This document shows positions 47,986 through 56,180 of a stretch of 64,000 nt of DNA, in pieces. Position numbers and translations under genes: made by a program. The notes under the pieces are model-generated. The model did not search any database and was not told where the DNA came from. It was given only the letters and a program-made list of their open reading frames with translations. Location: assembly GCF_023006325.1 (NCBI RefSeq), contig NZ_JAINDF010000006.1:278093-342092 (forward strand), read 5' to 3'. Each line of letters starts with the position of its first letter. Positions within the stretch are counted from its first letter, which is position 1. Source of the stretch: Kordiimonas marina (lineage in GTDB: Bacteria > Pseudomonadota > Alphaproteobacteria > Sphingomonadales > Kordiimonadaceae).

Positions 47986-48681
47986 ATGGCGAAAAAGCCA
48001 ACAATCGTGTGCGTACCGGCACTTTTATGTGACAGTCGGCTGTATCAGGGCGTGAAAACGTCCCTGCAGGATGACTTCGACGTGGTCCTTGCGGACACGG
48101 TGCAGGACAGCTGCGTTGACGCCATGGCACGCAGGCTTCTCGCCGTGGCCCCGGACCGTTTCGTGCTCGCGGGCAATTCGCTGGGCGGCTATGTCGCCTT
48201 GCAGGTGATGCTGCTCGCGCCCGAGCGGGTGAGTCACCTGATGCTGATGGGTACCAATGCCCACGCTGACAGCCATGAAGCGCGGCAACGGCGCGAACAG
48301 GCGATCCGCCTTGCGGAAGGCGGCAAGTTCATGAGCTTTGTCGACGGCTATGTCGAAGGGGCGCTCAGCCCGCATGGCTCGAAAGCCGCGGCGCCGGTCC
48401 TGGAGGCGATGGCGCGGGCGTTAGGCCCCAAGGTGCTGATCAGCCAGCAGCGGGCGATTATGGGGCGGCCTGACATGATGCGGCATCTGAAGGATTTCCA
48501 TGTGCCTGCGACAGTGCTCTATGGCGAGGCGGACCATTTGTCGCCGCTTGCCGCCCATGAAGACATGGCGGAAGGCCTGCCCAACGCGGAACTGGAAATC
48601 CTGCCGGAATGTGGCCACCTGATTCCGCTTGAACAGCCGGAGGCGGTGGCTATCTCCCTGAGACGGCTGATGGCGCGTTAG
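47986..48681 (+). CDS. Alpha/beta hydrolase
   Basis: A 231-residue alpha/beta-hydrolase fold protein. The nucleophile elbow is LAGNSLGGYVALQ with Ser at about 64, the acid is in LYGEADHLSPL and the His in PECGHLIPLEQPE. The short cap region and the N-terminal strand TIVCVPALLCDSRLY resemble small esterases and BioH/MenH-like enzymes; the substrate is unknown. AAGGGG precedes the ATG. It is divergent from the helicase, and its end overlaps the convergent parE gene by 4 bases. Confidence 0.82.
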   Translation: MAKKPTIVCVPALLCDSRLYQGVKTSLQDDFDVVLADTVQDSCVDAMARRLLAVAPDRFVLAGNSLGGYVALQVMLLAPERVSHLMLMGTNAHADSHEARQRREQAIRLAEGGKFMSFVDGYVEGALSPHGSKAAAPVLEAMARALGPKVLISQQRAIMGRPDMMRHLKDFHVPATVLYGEADHLSPLAAHEDMAEGLPNAELEILPECGHLIPLEQPEAVAISLRRLMAR

Positions 48682-50654
48682 ATATCGAGCGCGTCGATAT
48701 CGACGCTGTTGCTGCGGATGAAGTCGAAGCGTTTCTCAGGTTTCTTGCCCATCAGGTCGTCCACCAACTGGTTGACGTCTGCACGCTCGGCATATTCTTC
48801 GGGCAGGGTGACACGCAACAGGGTACGGCGCGCGGGCGCCATGGTGGTCTCCTTGAGCTGCCCCGGCGGCATTTCGCCAAGACCCTTGAAGCGGCTGATT
48901 TCCACCTTGCCTTTGCCGGCAAAGTCGGTGGCCATCAGTTCATCCTTGTGGGCGTCGTCCCGGGCATAGGCAACCTTGCCGCCCTTGGCGATGCGGTAAA
49001 GAGGCGGCATGGCGAGATAAAGCCTGCCGTCCCGCACCATGCCCGGCATTTCCTGGAAGAAGAAGGTCATCAGAAGCGTGGCAATGTGGGCGCCGTCCAC
49101 GTCAGCATCGGTCATGATGATGACTTTCTCGTAGCGGAGAGCCTCCCGGTCGTACCCGTCCCGGGTGCCGCACCCGAGGGCCTGGATCAGGTCCCGGATT
49201 TCCTGGTTGGCGGCAATCTTGTCGCGCGTGGCGGACGCGACGTTGAGGATTTTACCGCGGATCGGCAGCACGGCCTGGGTTTTGCGGTCCCGTGCCTGCT
49301 TGGCGGAACCGCCGGCCGAATCGCCCTCTACAATATAAATTTCGGTGCCTTCCGAGCTGTCGCTCGAACAGTCGGTCAGCTTGCCAGGCAGGCGCAGTTT
49401 GCGCTTGCCGACGGCGGTCGCGCGTTTGATTTCCTTTTCCTGGCGGCGCTTGAGGCGCTCATCCAGGCGTTCCAGCGCCCAGGTCAGCAAGCCACCCGCC
49501 CGCTCCGGATGGTCGGCGAGCCAATGATCGAACGCGTCGCGGACGGCGTTTTCAGTCAGGCGCGTGGCGTCTGAGGTCGAAAGCTTGTCCTTGGTCTGGC
49601 CCTGGAACTGCGGGTCGCGGATGAAGACCGACAGCATGGTGCAGGATGAGCCGCAGACATCGTCAGACGTCAACTGGGACGCCTTCTTGTTGCCCGTGAG
49701 GTCGCCGTAAGCCTTGAGGCCGCGCAGGATCGCGCTCCGGAACCCAATCTCGTGCGTGCCGCCCTGTGGTGTCGGGATGGTGTTACAGTAGCTTTCACAG
49801 AAGCCGTCGCCGAACTCGGGCCAATGGATCGCCCACTCGACCTGGCCGGCCTCATCCGGGAATTTCACGAAGCCCGAGAAGGGCTTTTCGGTCACACAGG
49901 TCCGATTCTTGGTGGTATCGACCAGAAAGTCCGAAAGGCCACCCGGGAAGTGGAGGGTGGCATCGGTCGGGGTCTTGTCGTCGCCTGTGATCAGGCTTGG
50001 GGCGCATTTGAAACGAATTTCGACGCCGCGGAACAGATAGGCCTTCGAGCGCGCCATCTTGTAAAGACGGGCAGGCTTCAGGCGCGCTTTCTCCCCGAAG
50101 ATCTGAGGGTCGGGCAGGAAGCTTATGCTGGTGCCGCGACGGTTCTGGACGGGGCCGAGGTCTTCCAGTTTGCTCATGACCTGGCCGCGGGAAAAGGCTT
50201 GGCGCCACAGGTTACGGTCCTTGGCGACTTCGACCGTCATCCATTCGCTGAGCGCGTTGACGACTGAAATACCGACGCCGTGCAAGCCGCCTGACGTGGC
50301 GTAGGCATCCGAGTTGAACTTGCCGCCCGAGTGCAGGGTCGACAGGATCACTTCCAGCGCGGACTTGCCGGGATATTTAGGGTGCGGGTCAACCGGGATG
50401 CCGCGGCCGTTATCGTTGACGGATACCGAGCCGTCCTCATGGAGCGATACAACGATCCGGCTGGCGTGGCCCGCGACTGCTTCGTCCATGGAGTTGTCGA
50501 GAATTTCTGCGACAAGGTGGTGGAGCGCGCGTTCGTCAGTACCGCCGATATACATGCCCGGGCGTTGGCGTACGGGCTCCAGGCCTTCAAGGACTTCAAT
50601 GTCCTTGGCTGAATAATCGGTTTTAGTTTGCTGTACTGCGAACAGATCGTTCAT
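48678..50654 (-). CDS. parE: DNA topoisomerase IV subunit B
   Basis: A 658-residue type IIA topoisomerase ATPase subunit that decatenates chromosomes with ParC. The GHKL site is HLVAEILDNSMDEAVAG and GRGIPVDPHPKYPGKSALE; SGGLHGVGISVVNALSEW follows. The TOPRIM motifs are EIYIVEGDSAGGSAKQARDR and IIMTDADVDGAHIATLL. The length and the NRRGTSISFLPDP region suit ParE rather than GyrB. GTGAGG precedes the ATG. It is monocistronic, with about 210 bases of upstream region before the divergent gene at 50869. Confidence 0.93.
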   Translation of the reverse strand: MNDLFAVQQTKTDYSAKDIEVLEGLEPVRQRPGMYIGGTDERALHHLVAEILDNSMDEAVAGHASRIVVSLHEDGSVSVNDNGRGIPVDPHPKYPGKSALEVILSTLHSGGKFNSDAYATSGGLHGVGISVVNALSEWMTVEVAKDRNLWRQAFSRGQVMSKLEDLGPVQNRRGTSISFLPDPQIFGEKARLKPARLYKMARSKAYLFRGVEIRFKCAPSLITGDDKTPTDATLHFPGGLSDFLVDTTKNRTCVTEKPFSGFVKFPDEAGQVEWAIHWPEFGDGFCESYCNTIPTPQGGTHEIGFRSAILRGLKAYGDLTGNKKASQLTSDDVCGSSCTMLSVFIRDPQFQGQTKDKLSTSDATRLTENAVRDAFDHWLADHPERAGGLLTWALERLDERLKRRQEKEIKRATAVGKRKLRLPGKLTDCSSDSSEGTEIYIVEGDSAGGSAKQARDRKTQAVLPIRGKILNVASATRDKIAANQEIRDLIQALGCGTRDGYDREALRYEKVIIMTDADVDGAHIATLLMTFFFQEMPGMVRDGRLYLAMPPLYRIAKGGKVAYARDDAHKDELMATDFAGKGKVEISRFKGLGEMPPGQLKETTMAPARRTLLRVTLPEEYAERADVNQLVDDLMGKKPEKRFDFIRSNSVDIDALDI

Positions 50655-50868
50655 TGCCTCACCCGGTAAAACTGCTGATAGAACAGGGGGTAAACTAGAG
50701 CTCTGCCCCCGTCAAGAATGTCAATATATAGTGACAGTTCACGAAACCTAAAGAAAATATAGTATGGCGGCCATGGAAAAAAGCGTATAGTAGACACAGC
50801 CCGAAAGATAAATTTAACAGTGTTGCGGTAGCTTCAAGGGTGCCCCTTTCCGATGGCGGAGGCCGGAT

Positions 50869-51189
50869 ATGTCGTCAATCAGTCCGATGAGAATGGTTCG
50901 TAAATTTTCCAAGAAGCGCAGGAATGAACGCCTGAGCGATACGCTGGCGGTCGGTGACCGGTATGAGCAGGCTGATCGCACGCTCTCCATTTGGGTGGTG
51001 GAGCGGATCACCAAGCTTGGCTCCAGCCAGTATCCGCTGGTGAGTCTCGCCCGTGAAGATCATCCCGATCTTAAAAAGACCGTATCGGTCGCTGTGCTGG
51101 AGGAAGGTGAAGATTTCCGTCCGGCGGGAGAGGTCACGCCGCCCATGGTGAAGGGTGCGTCTGGGGAGCCTCAGGCCCCGGCAGCATAA
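50869..51189 (+). CDS. Conserved hypothetical small protein
   Basis: A 106-residue protein with a very basic start (RMVRKFSKKRRNERLS), a compact core (LAVGDRYEQADRTLSIWVVE, then ITKLGSSQYPLVSLARED) and a Pro/Ala-rich tail. The core looks like a small beta-barrel such as those that bind nucleic acid, but no family was recognised. GGAGG lies about 10 bases before the ATG, and a plausible terminator follows, which supports a real gene. An opposite-strand frame covers the same DNA and is taken as a shadow. Confidence 0.6.
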   Translation: MSSISPMRMVRKFSKKRRNERLSDTLAVGDRYEQADRTLSIWVVERITKLGSSQYPLVSLAREDHPDLKKTVSVAVLEEGEDFRPAGEVTPPMVKGASGEPQAPAA

Positions 51190-51226
51190 GGCTTCGCTCA
51201 AGAAGCAGCGATCAGATTGAAAAAGG

Positions 51227-51259
51227 AAGCGCTATGCCGTGCGGTGTGGCGCTTTTTTA
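51227..51259 (+). terminator. Terminator after the small gene at 50869
   Basis: Outer arms AAGCGC / GCGCTT with an imperfect inner pairing (GCCG / CGGT) and six T after the stem lie about 40 bases after the stop. Confidence 0.65.
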
Positions 51260-51291
51260 TTATGGTGATGGGGAAGGGGACGCCTGCGGGG

Positions 51292-51828
51292 TCAATCGAA
51301 CAGCTTGTCGATGTCTTCCTGGGTCTGGGCGCTGTCTTCGACCTGTTCCGGCTCGATAATGGCGACGGCGCGGTCCAGTTGGGCATGGATGACCTTGTTG
51401 AGGTCCATCAGCATCGCCTGGATTTGCTCCACACGCCCCCGGATCAGCATCTGGGCTTCTGGCGACATGCCGCGTTCGGCGATATTGACGGCGCCGAGCC
51501 CCTTGAGGGTGGAGATGATCAGCTTATCGAGGTCACGGCAGATTTTGTCGAAGGGTGCCCGGATGGCCTTCGGGGCCATCTGGTAAGCTTCGATTGCCAG
51601 TGCCTTGCCCTGGAAACCGCTGTCCTCGAAATGCTGAATGTAGGTTTTGGGGTGCCAGTCGGCGGCATCTTCCAATAGCTCCGGCATATCAGGGACCATT
51701 TCGAGAAGCATGACGATCTCGTTGAAGTGGTTCAGATAGTCGGTTGCCAGAAAGCTGTCGGGATTGATGTTGGCTTCAGCGAGCCTGGGTTGAAGCGCCG
51801 ACTGCTTTGCTGTGTACTGGATTTGCAT
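51292..51828 (-). CDS. Conserved alphaproteobacterial protein of unknown function with C-terminal IDKLF motif
   Basis: A 178-residue mostly helical, acidic protein. It starts with IQYTAKQSALQPRLAEANI and contains FLATDYLNHFNEIVMLLEMV, which looks strongly conserved in alphaproteobacterial proteins of unknown function. The C-terminus TQEDIDKLFD after an acidic, disordered linker resembles the short helical tail of CheZ and the N-terminal peptide of FliM that bind CheY. A role in signalling or chemotaxis is only suggested by that motif. It stands alone between two terminated units. Confidence 0.65.
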   Translation of the reverse strand: MQIQYTAKQSALQPRLAEANINPDSFLATDYLNHFNEIVMLLEMVPDMPELLEDAADWHPKTYIQHFEDSGFQGKALAIEAYQMAPKAIRAPFDKICRDLDKLIISTLKGLGAVNIAERGMSPEAQMLIRGRVEQIQAMLMDLNKVIHAQLDRAVAIIEPEQVEDSAQTQEDIDKLFD

Positions 51829-51926
51829 AGAGATAATAGTCCCGTCTCAGCATCATTTAGCCCGCCCCCATACCGGCAGCCTATAACCCAGCCGTTGTTA
51901 AATGGTAAAGAGCTTGGAAAGAATTT

Positions 51927-51959
51927 AAAAAAAGAGGCCCCGCAAATGCGCGGAGCCTC
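51927..51959 (-). terminator. Terminator of glnA
   Basis: On the minus strand, arms GAGGCTCCGC / GCGGGGCCTC (10 bp, one G-U pair) are followed by seven T. It lies 25-57 bases after the glnA stop. Confidence 0.9.
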
Positions 51960-51983
51960 CCTTCATGCGTTTATGTCTGCAGC

Positions 51984-53408
51984 TTATGCGCTGTAATACA
52001 TTTCGAACTCGACCGGATGCGGGGCCAGTTCGACGCGGTACACTTCTTCCATCTTCAGTTCGATGTAAGCGCTGATCTGGTCATCGGTGAAGACGTCGCC
52101 CTTCTTGAGGAACTCACGGTCTTCGTTGAGCGAGGCCAGAGCTTCGCGGAGTGAACCAGCAACGGTCGGAACACCGAGGAGCTCTTCTGCCGGCAGGGCA
52201 TAGAGGTCTTTGTCCATGGCGTCGCCCGGGTGGATCTTGTTCTCGATACCGTCAAGGCCAGCCATCAGCATGGCGGCGAAGGCCAGGTACGGGTTGGCGG
52301 TCGCATCCGGGAAGCGGACTTCAACGCGCTTGCCTTTCGGGCTCGACACGTACGGGATACGGCAGGAAGCCGAACGGTTGCGGCTGGAGTAGGCCAGCAG
52401 AACCGGTGCCTCAAAACCCGGGGTCAGACGCTTGTAGCTGTTGGTCGACGGGTTGGTGAAGGCGTTGATCGCCTTGGCGTGCTTGATGATACCGCCGATA
52501 TAGTAGAGGGCGGTCTCGGACAGGTCAGCATAGCCCGAACCGGCGAACAGCGGCTTGCCGTCTTTCCAGATCGACTGGTGGGTGTGCATGCCCGAGCCGT
52601 TGTCTTCGGCAACCGGCTTCGGCATGAAGGTCGCGGTTTTGCCATAAGCATGGGCAACCTGGTGGACGGCGTACTTGTAAAGCTGTACGCGGTCAGCCGT
52701 GTGGGTCAGGGTCGAGAAGAGCATGCCCAGTTCGTGCTGGGACGCCGCCACTTCGTGGTGGTGCTTGTCCATGGCAACGCCCATTTCGGTGGCGGCCTTG
52801 ACCATCTCGCCGCGGAGGTCGACACAGCTGTCAACCGGCGCAACCGGGAAGTAGCCGCCCTTGACGGCCGGGCGGTGACCGATGTTGCCGCCTTCGAAGT
52901 TGCGGTCGGAGTTGTACGGGCCTTCGACGTCGTCGATCTGGTACATGGCGCCGCGGTAGCCGGTGGAGAATTTCACGTCGTCAAAGACAAAGAATTCGGG
53001 TTCCGGGCCGAAGTAGGCGGTGTCACCGATGCCGGAGAATTTCACATATTCTTCAGCTTTCTTGGCAGTCGAGCGCGGGTCACGGTCGTAAGGCTGGCCG
53101 TTGGCCGGTTCGACGACGTCACAGAACACCACAAGGGTCGGGTCAGCGGTGAAGGGGTCGATCGTCACGGCGTTGAGGTCCGGCTTGAGGATCATGTCGG
53201 ATTCGTTGATGGCTTTCCAGCCGGCGATCGAAGAACCGTCAAACATGAAGCCGTCGGTCAGCATGTCTTCATCAACCGCAGCGGCGCACATGGTGAGGTG
53301 CTGCCATTTACCTTTGGGGTCGGTGAAGCGCAGGTCGATCCAATCGGATTTGGTTTCTTTTACGAGGGCAAGAAACTCATCGACACTGAGATTGGTGTAT
53401 TTGGACAT
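51984..53408 (-). CDS. glnA: Glutamine synthetase, type I
   Basis: A 474-residue GSI enzyme that assimilates ammonia into glutamine. Visible are [36 protein letters not shown], the metal/glutamate site [55 protein letters not shown] and the adenylylation-site region DLYALPAEE near residue 400. It is therefore probably controlled by GlnE adenylylation. GAGGAAA precedes the ATG. It is the second gene of a glnB-glnA operon with a 55-base gap. Confidence 0.96.
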   Translation of the reverse strand: MSKYTNLSVDEFLALVKETKSDWIDLRFTDPKGKWQHLTMCAAAVDEDMLTDGFMFDGSSIAGWKAINESDMILKPDLNAVTIDPFTADPTLVVFCDVVEPANGQPYDRDPRSTAKKAEEYVKFSGIGDTAYFGPEPEFFVFDDVKFSTGYRGAMYQIDDVEGPYNSDRNFEGGNIGHRPAVKGGYFPVAPVDSCVDLRGEMVKAATEMGVAMDKHHHEVAASQHELGMLFSTLTHTADRVQLYKYAVHQVAHAYGKTATFMPKPVAEDNGSGMHTHQSIWKDGKPLFAGSGYADLSETALYYIGGIIKHAKAINAFTNPSTNSYKRLTPGFEAPVLLAYSSRNRSASCRIPYVSSPKGKRVEVRFPDATANPYLAFAAMLMAGLDGIENKIHPGDAMDKDLYALPAEELLGVPTVAGSLREALASLNEDREFLKKGDVFTDDQISAYIELKMEEVYRVELAPHPVEFEMYYSA

Positions 53409-53463
53409 GGGTATTTTCCTCTAACAAACTTTGTTGCGAATTTGAGTGTGCTTCCGGCGTGGA

Positions 53464-53823
<360 letters not shown>

Positions 53824-53838
53824 TTATGCCCGTATGTT

Positions 53839-53855
53839 AGCAGGGACCGTGCCAA
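53839..53855 (-). promoter_or_regulatory. Sigma-54 promoter of glnB-glnA
   Basis: Read on the minus strand, TGGCACG-GTCC-CTGCT matches the consensus TGGCACG-N4-TTGCW at all but one position, with GG and GC at the required 10-base spacing. The predicted start is near 53828, giving a leader of about 27 bases before the glnB ATG. NtrC activation is expected. Confidence 0.85.
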
Positions 53856-53950
53856 GAGCGTGGGTGCGTGAAAAACGGCAGTTTATGGCGATTCCGTTAC
53901 ACGCTGCTGACCGGCGTGCCTTTTCTTTAATCGTAAAATTGATTAAATTT

Positions 53951-53975
53951 TGTGCAGATGCCTTCGGGCTGCACA
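53951..53975. promoter_or_regulatory. Inverted repeat upstream of the glnB sigma-54 promoter
   Basis: Arms TGTGCAG and CTGCACA, seven bases each, have an 11-base centre containing a CTTCGG loop. The site lies about 100-130 bases upstream of the sigma-54 element, where an enhancer would be expected. The spacing does not match the NtrC consensus well, so the binder is uncertain. Confidence 0.4.
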
Positions 53976-54070
53976 GGCGGGCAGGCGAAAAGCCCAGGGC
54001 TGCGCAGATGGAAAATCGGGACTTTTTTGATAAAAAATAAAGCCCGAGGAAAAAACCGGCCAGTTCGGTC

Positions 54071-54100
54071 TTGACGAAAGCCGGGCGTTGCGCATAAACA
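54071..54100 (+). promoter_or_regulatory. Sigma-70 promoter of tRNA-His
   Basis: TTGACG at 54071 and TAAACA at 54095-54100 with an 18-base spacer lie 17 bases before the tRNA. The -10 form is the same as that of the tRNA-Asp promoter. Confidence 0.65.
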
Positions 54101-54116
54101 GTCGCACCTCAGAGAT

Positions 54117-54194
54117 GGCGGGTGTAGCTCAGTTGGTTAGAGCACCAGTTTGTGGCACTGGGGGTCGCCGGTTCGAAGCCGGTCACTCGCCCCA
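54117..54194 (+). tRNA. tRNA-His (GTG)
   Basis: A 78-base cloverleaf with the His-specific extra G at position -1 (54117) paired to C73, anticodon loop TTGTGGC (anticodon GTG), TTCGAAG T-loop and encoded CCA. Confidence 0.95.
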
Positions 54195-54212
54195 CTCTGA
54201 AGTTTTTTTAAG

Positions 54213-54239
54213 AAGCCCCTTTCGGGGCTTTTTTCTTTT
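54213..54239 (+). terminator. Terminator after tRNA-His
   Basis: A 7-bp stem AAGCCCC / GGGGCTT with a TTTC loop is followed by TTTTCTTTT. Confidence 0.85.
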
Positions 54240-54289
54240 GGTACACTGCGCCGAGTCACGCCCGAGTCTCATAGGGGGAGCTTCGACCG

Positions 54290-55783
54290 GTGCCGTCTGA
54301 ATTTTCAAAGAATATTCTTCTTACGCCTGCCGAATCGCGTCAGGCGGATGCCCTGGCCATGGAAGCGGGGGCCGAGGGTCTTGCCTTGATGGAAGCAGCC
54401 GGTGCTGCCGTCGCGGAAATCACGGCCGACTATATCGGCACGCCCCTGGAAGCCGGGGGGGAAATCGTCGTCCTGTGCGGCCCTGGCAATAATGGCGGTG
54501 ACGGCTTCGTGGCCGCACGCCACCTGGATGATTGGGGCTATCCGGTCCGTTTGATGCTGGCGGGTGAAATTGGCGCCCTCAAAGGCGATGCCGCTGAAAT
54601 GGCGCGCCGCTGGCCCGGTCAGATCGAGCCGATGAACCCCAAGGGCCTCGGTCATGCAGTTGCGATCATCGATGCCCTGTTCGGGACGGGACTCGCCCGG
54701 CCGCTCGAAGGCGACTTCGCCGCGATGATCGACGCCGCCAATGCCCATGATGCGTTCAAGGTGGCGGTAGATGTGCCGAGCGGGCTGGATGCCGCGACGG
54801 GCAACACCACAGGCCTCTGTTTTGCTGCAGATACAACAGTTACCTTTTTCCGGCGCAAGGTCGGGCAGGCCGTTGCCCCGGGACGCTTCCTGTGTGGCGG
54901 GCTTGAGCATGTCCATGTCGCCGATATCGGTATCCGGGATGCGGTGCTTTCCGAGATCAAGCCGCAGACATATCTGAACGACCCCGGCTTATGGGGTGAC
55001 AGTTTCGCCTTCCCGGGACCTGCGGCCCATAAATATCTTCGTGGTCATCTGCTGGTGCTCGGTGGTCGGGAGCCGACGCTGGGCGCGTCCCGTCTTGCCA
55101 GCATGGCCGGCCTGCGGGTCGGCGCGGGGCTCGTGACCCTGGCGGCACCTTCGGAAACATATGCCATTCAGGCGACGGCACTGACCGATATCATGGTCCG
55201 GCGGTTCGATTCCGCGTTCGGTTTCATGGGGCTTCTGGCGGATAACCGCATCAACAGCGTGCTGATCGGCCCCGGTGCCGGGGTTGGTGAAAAGACGGCT
55301 GAGATCGTGCAGGATGTCGGCAGGCGCGGCCGCCAGATGGTGCTGGATGCCGACGCGCTGACAAGCCTTGTCGGTCGTCTCGACCTGCTGACGAGCGTCA
55401 AGAAGAGCGAAATCGTGCTGACCCCGCATGAGGGCGAGTTTGCCCGGCTGTTCCCGTCCTGCAACCCGCGGGAGGATCGGGTCAAGGCTGCCCGGGATGC
55501 CGCAAGGCTCGCCGGTAGCGTGATCGTGCTCAAGGGCGCGTCGACTGTGGTGGCCGCGCCTGACGGCCGGGCGTCGATCGCCGCCAATGCGCCGTCCTGG
55601 TTGTCGGTTGCCGGCACAGGGGATGTCCTCGGCGGGATGATCGCCGGATTGATGGCGCAGGGGATGCCCGCATTTGAGGCTGCATCCGCGGGCGTATGGC
55701 TGCATGGCGAAGCCGGGACAGAGGCGGGCAGGGGGCTTGTGGCGTCCGACTTGCTGAGCTGTATCCCGTCCATTCTGCCGTAG
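54290..55783 (+). CDS. nnrD: Bifunctional NAD(P)HX epimerase / ADP-dependent NAD(P)HX dehydratase
   Basis: A 497-residue two-domain repair enzyme that restores hydrated NAD(P)H. The N-terminal epimerase (YjeF_N) shows LMEAAGAAVAEI, VVLCGPGNNGGDGFVAARHL and DVPSGLDAATG. The C-terminal kinase-like dehydratase (about 225-490) shows GHLLVLGGREPTLGASRLAS, IGPGAGVGEKT, VLTPHEGEFARLFP, IVLKGASTVVAAPDG and SVAGTGDVLGGMIAGLMAQG. The start is GTG 54290 with AGGGGGAG 9 bases upstream. Linkage to glnB/glnA is common in alphaproteobacteria. Confidence 0.93.
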   Translation: MPSEFSKNILLTPAESRQADALAMEAGAEGLALMEAAGAAVAEITADYIGTPLEAGGEIVVLCGPGNNGGDGFVAARHLDDWGYPVRLMLAGEIGALKGDAAEMARRWPGQIEPMNPKGLGHAVAIIDALFGTGLARPLEGDFAAMIDAANAHDAFKVAVDVPSGLDAATGNTTGLCFAADTTVTFFRRKVGQAVAPGRFLCGGLEHVHVADIGIRDAVLSEIKPQTYLNDPGLWGDSFAFPGPAAHKYLRGHLLVLGGREPTLGASRLASMAGLRVGAGLVTLAAPSETYAIQATALTDIMVRRFDSAFGFMGLLADNRINSVLIGPGAGVGEKTAEIVQDVGRRGRQMVLDADALTSLVGRLDLLTSVKKSEIVLTPHEGEFARLFPSCNPREDRVKAARDAARLAGSVIVLKGASTVVAAPDGRASIAANAPSWLSVAGTGDVLGGMIAGLMAQGMPAFEAASAGVWLHGEAGTEAGRGLVASDLLSCIPSILP

Positions 55784-55970
55784 GGTCATTCGTCCCCTTT
55801 GGGCGGCTGAACCGGTCTGGGCTATTCCAGGCGAAAAACAGTTTCGGCGAGCGGTGGATTTAGTGCCGGTTTTTCGCTGATTCTGATACGAAAATACTTG
55901 TACTCCGCATCACGGCTGTTATAAGCGCGTCAAATTGCCCTTCGTGAGGGGACGATGTCCCTTTCGTTTG

Positions 55971-56009
55971 GCTTTTGCAAAAGCTCTGACCGTACGATTT
56001 TGCGGTCAG
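55971..56009. promoter_or_regulatory. Two palindromes upstream of tRNA-Leu
   Basis: A perfect 14-base palindrome GCTTTTGCAAAAGC (55971-55984) is directly followed by a hairpin with arms CTGACCG / CGGTCAG (55986-56009, 10-base loop), 20 bases before the tRNA. No T-run follows, so an ordinary terminator is unlikely. A regulator site or an RNA element is possible. Confidence 0.35.
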
Positions 56010-56028
56010 CGGAATTAGCCGTTGGTAA

Positions 56029-56113
56029 GCGGGCGTGGCGAAATTGGTAGACGCGCCAGATTTAGGTTCTGGTGTCTTCGGACGTGGGGGTTCAAGTCCC
56101 TTCGCCCGCACCA
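56029..56113 (+). tRNA. tRNA-Leu (TAG)
   Basis: An 85-base class II tRNA with acceptor GCGGGCG / CGCCCGC, anticodon stem CCAGA / TCTGG with loop TTTAGGT (anticodon TAG), a long variable arm and an encoded CCA. It is the usual neighbour of tig in this lineage. Confidence 0.96.
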
Positions 56114-56180
56114 AAGGGCCCCGGTCTTTCCCTTTAGGGGAGGCCTGTGGGGGTAAACATTAGAAGAGAGTTGGTAGACC

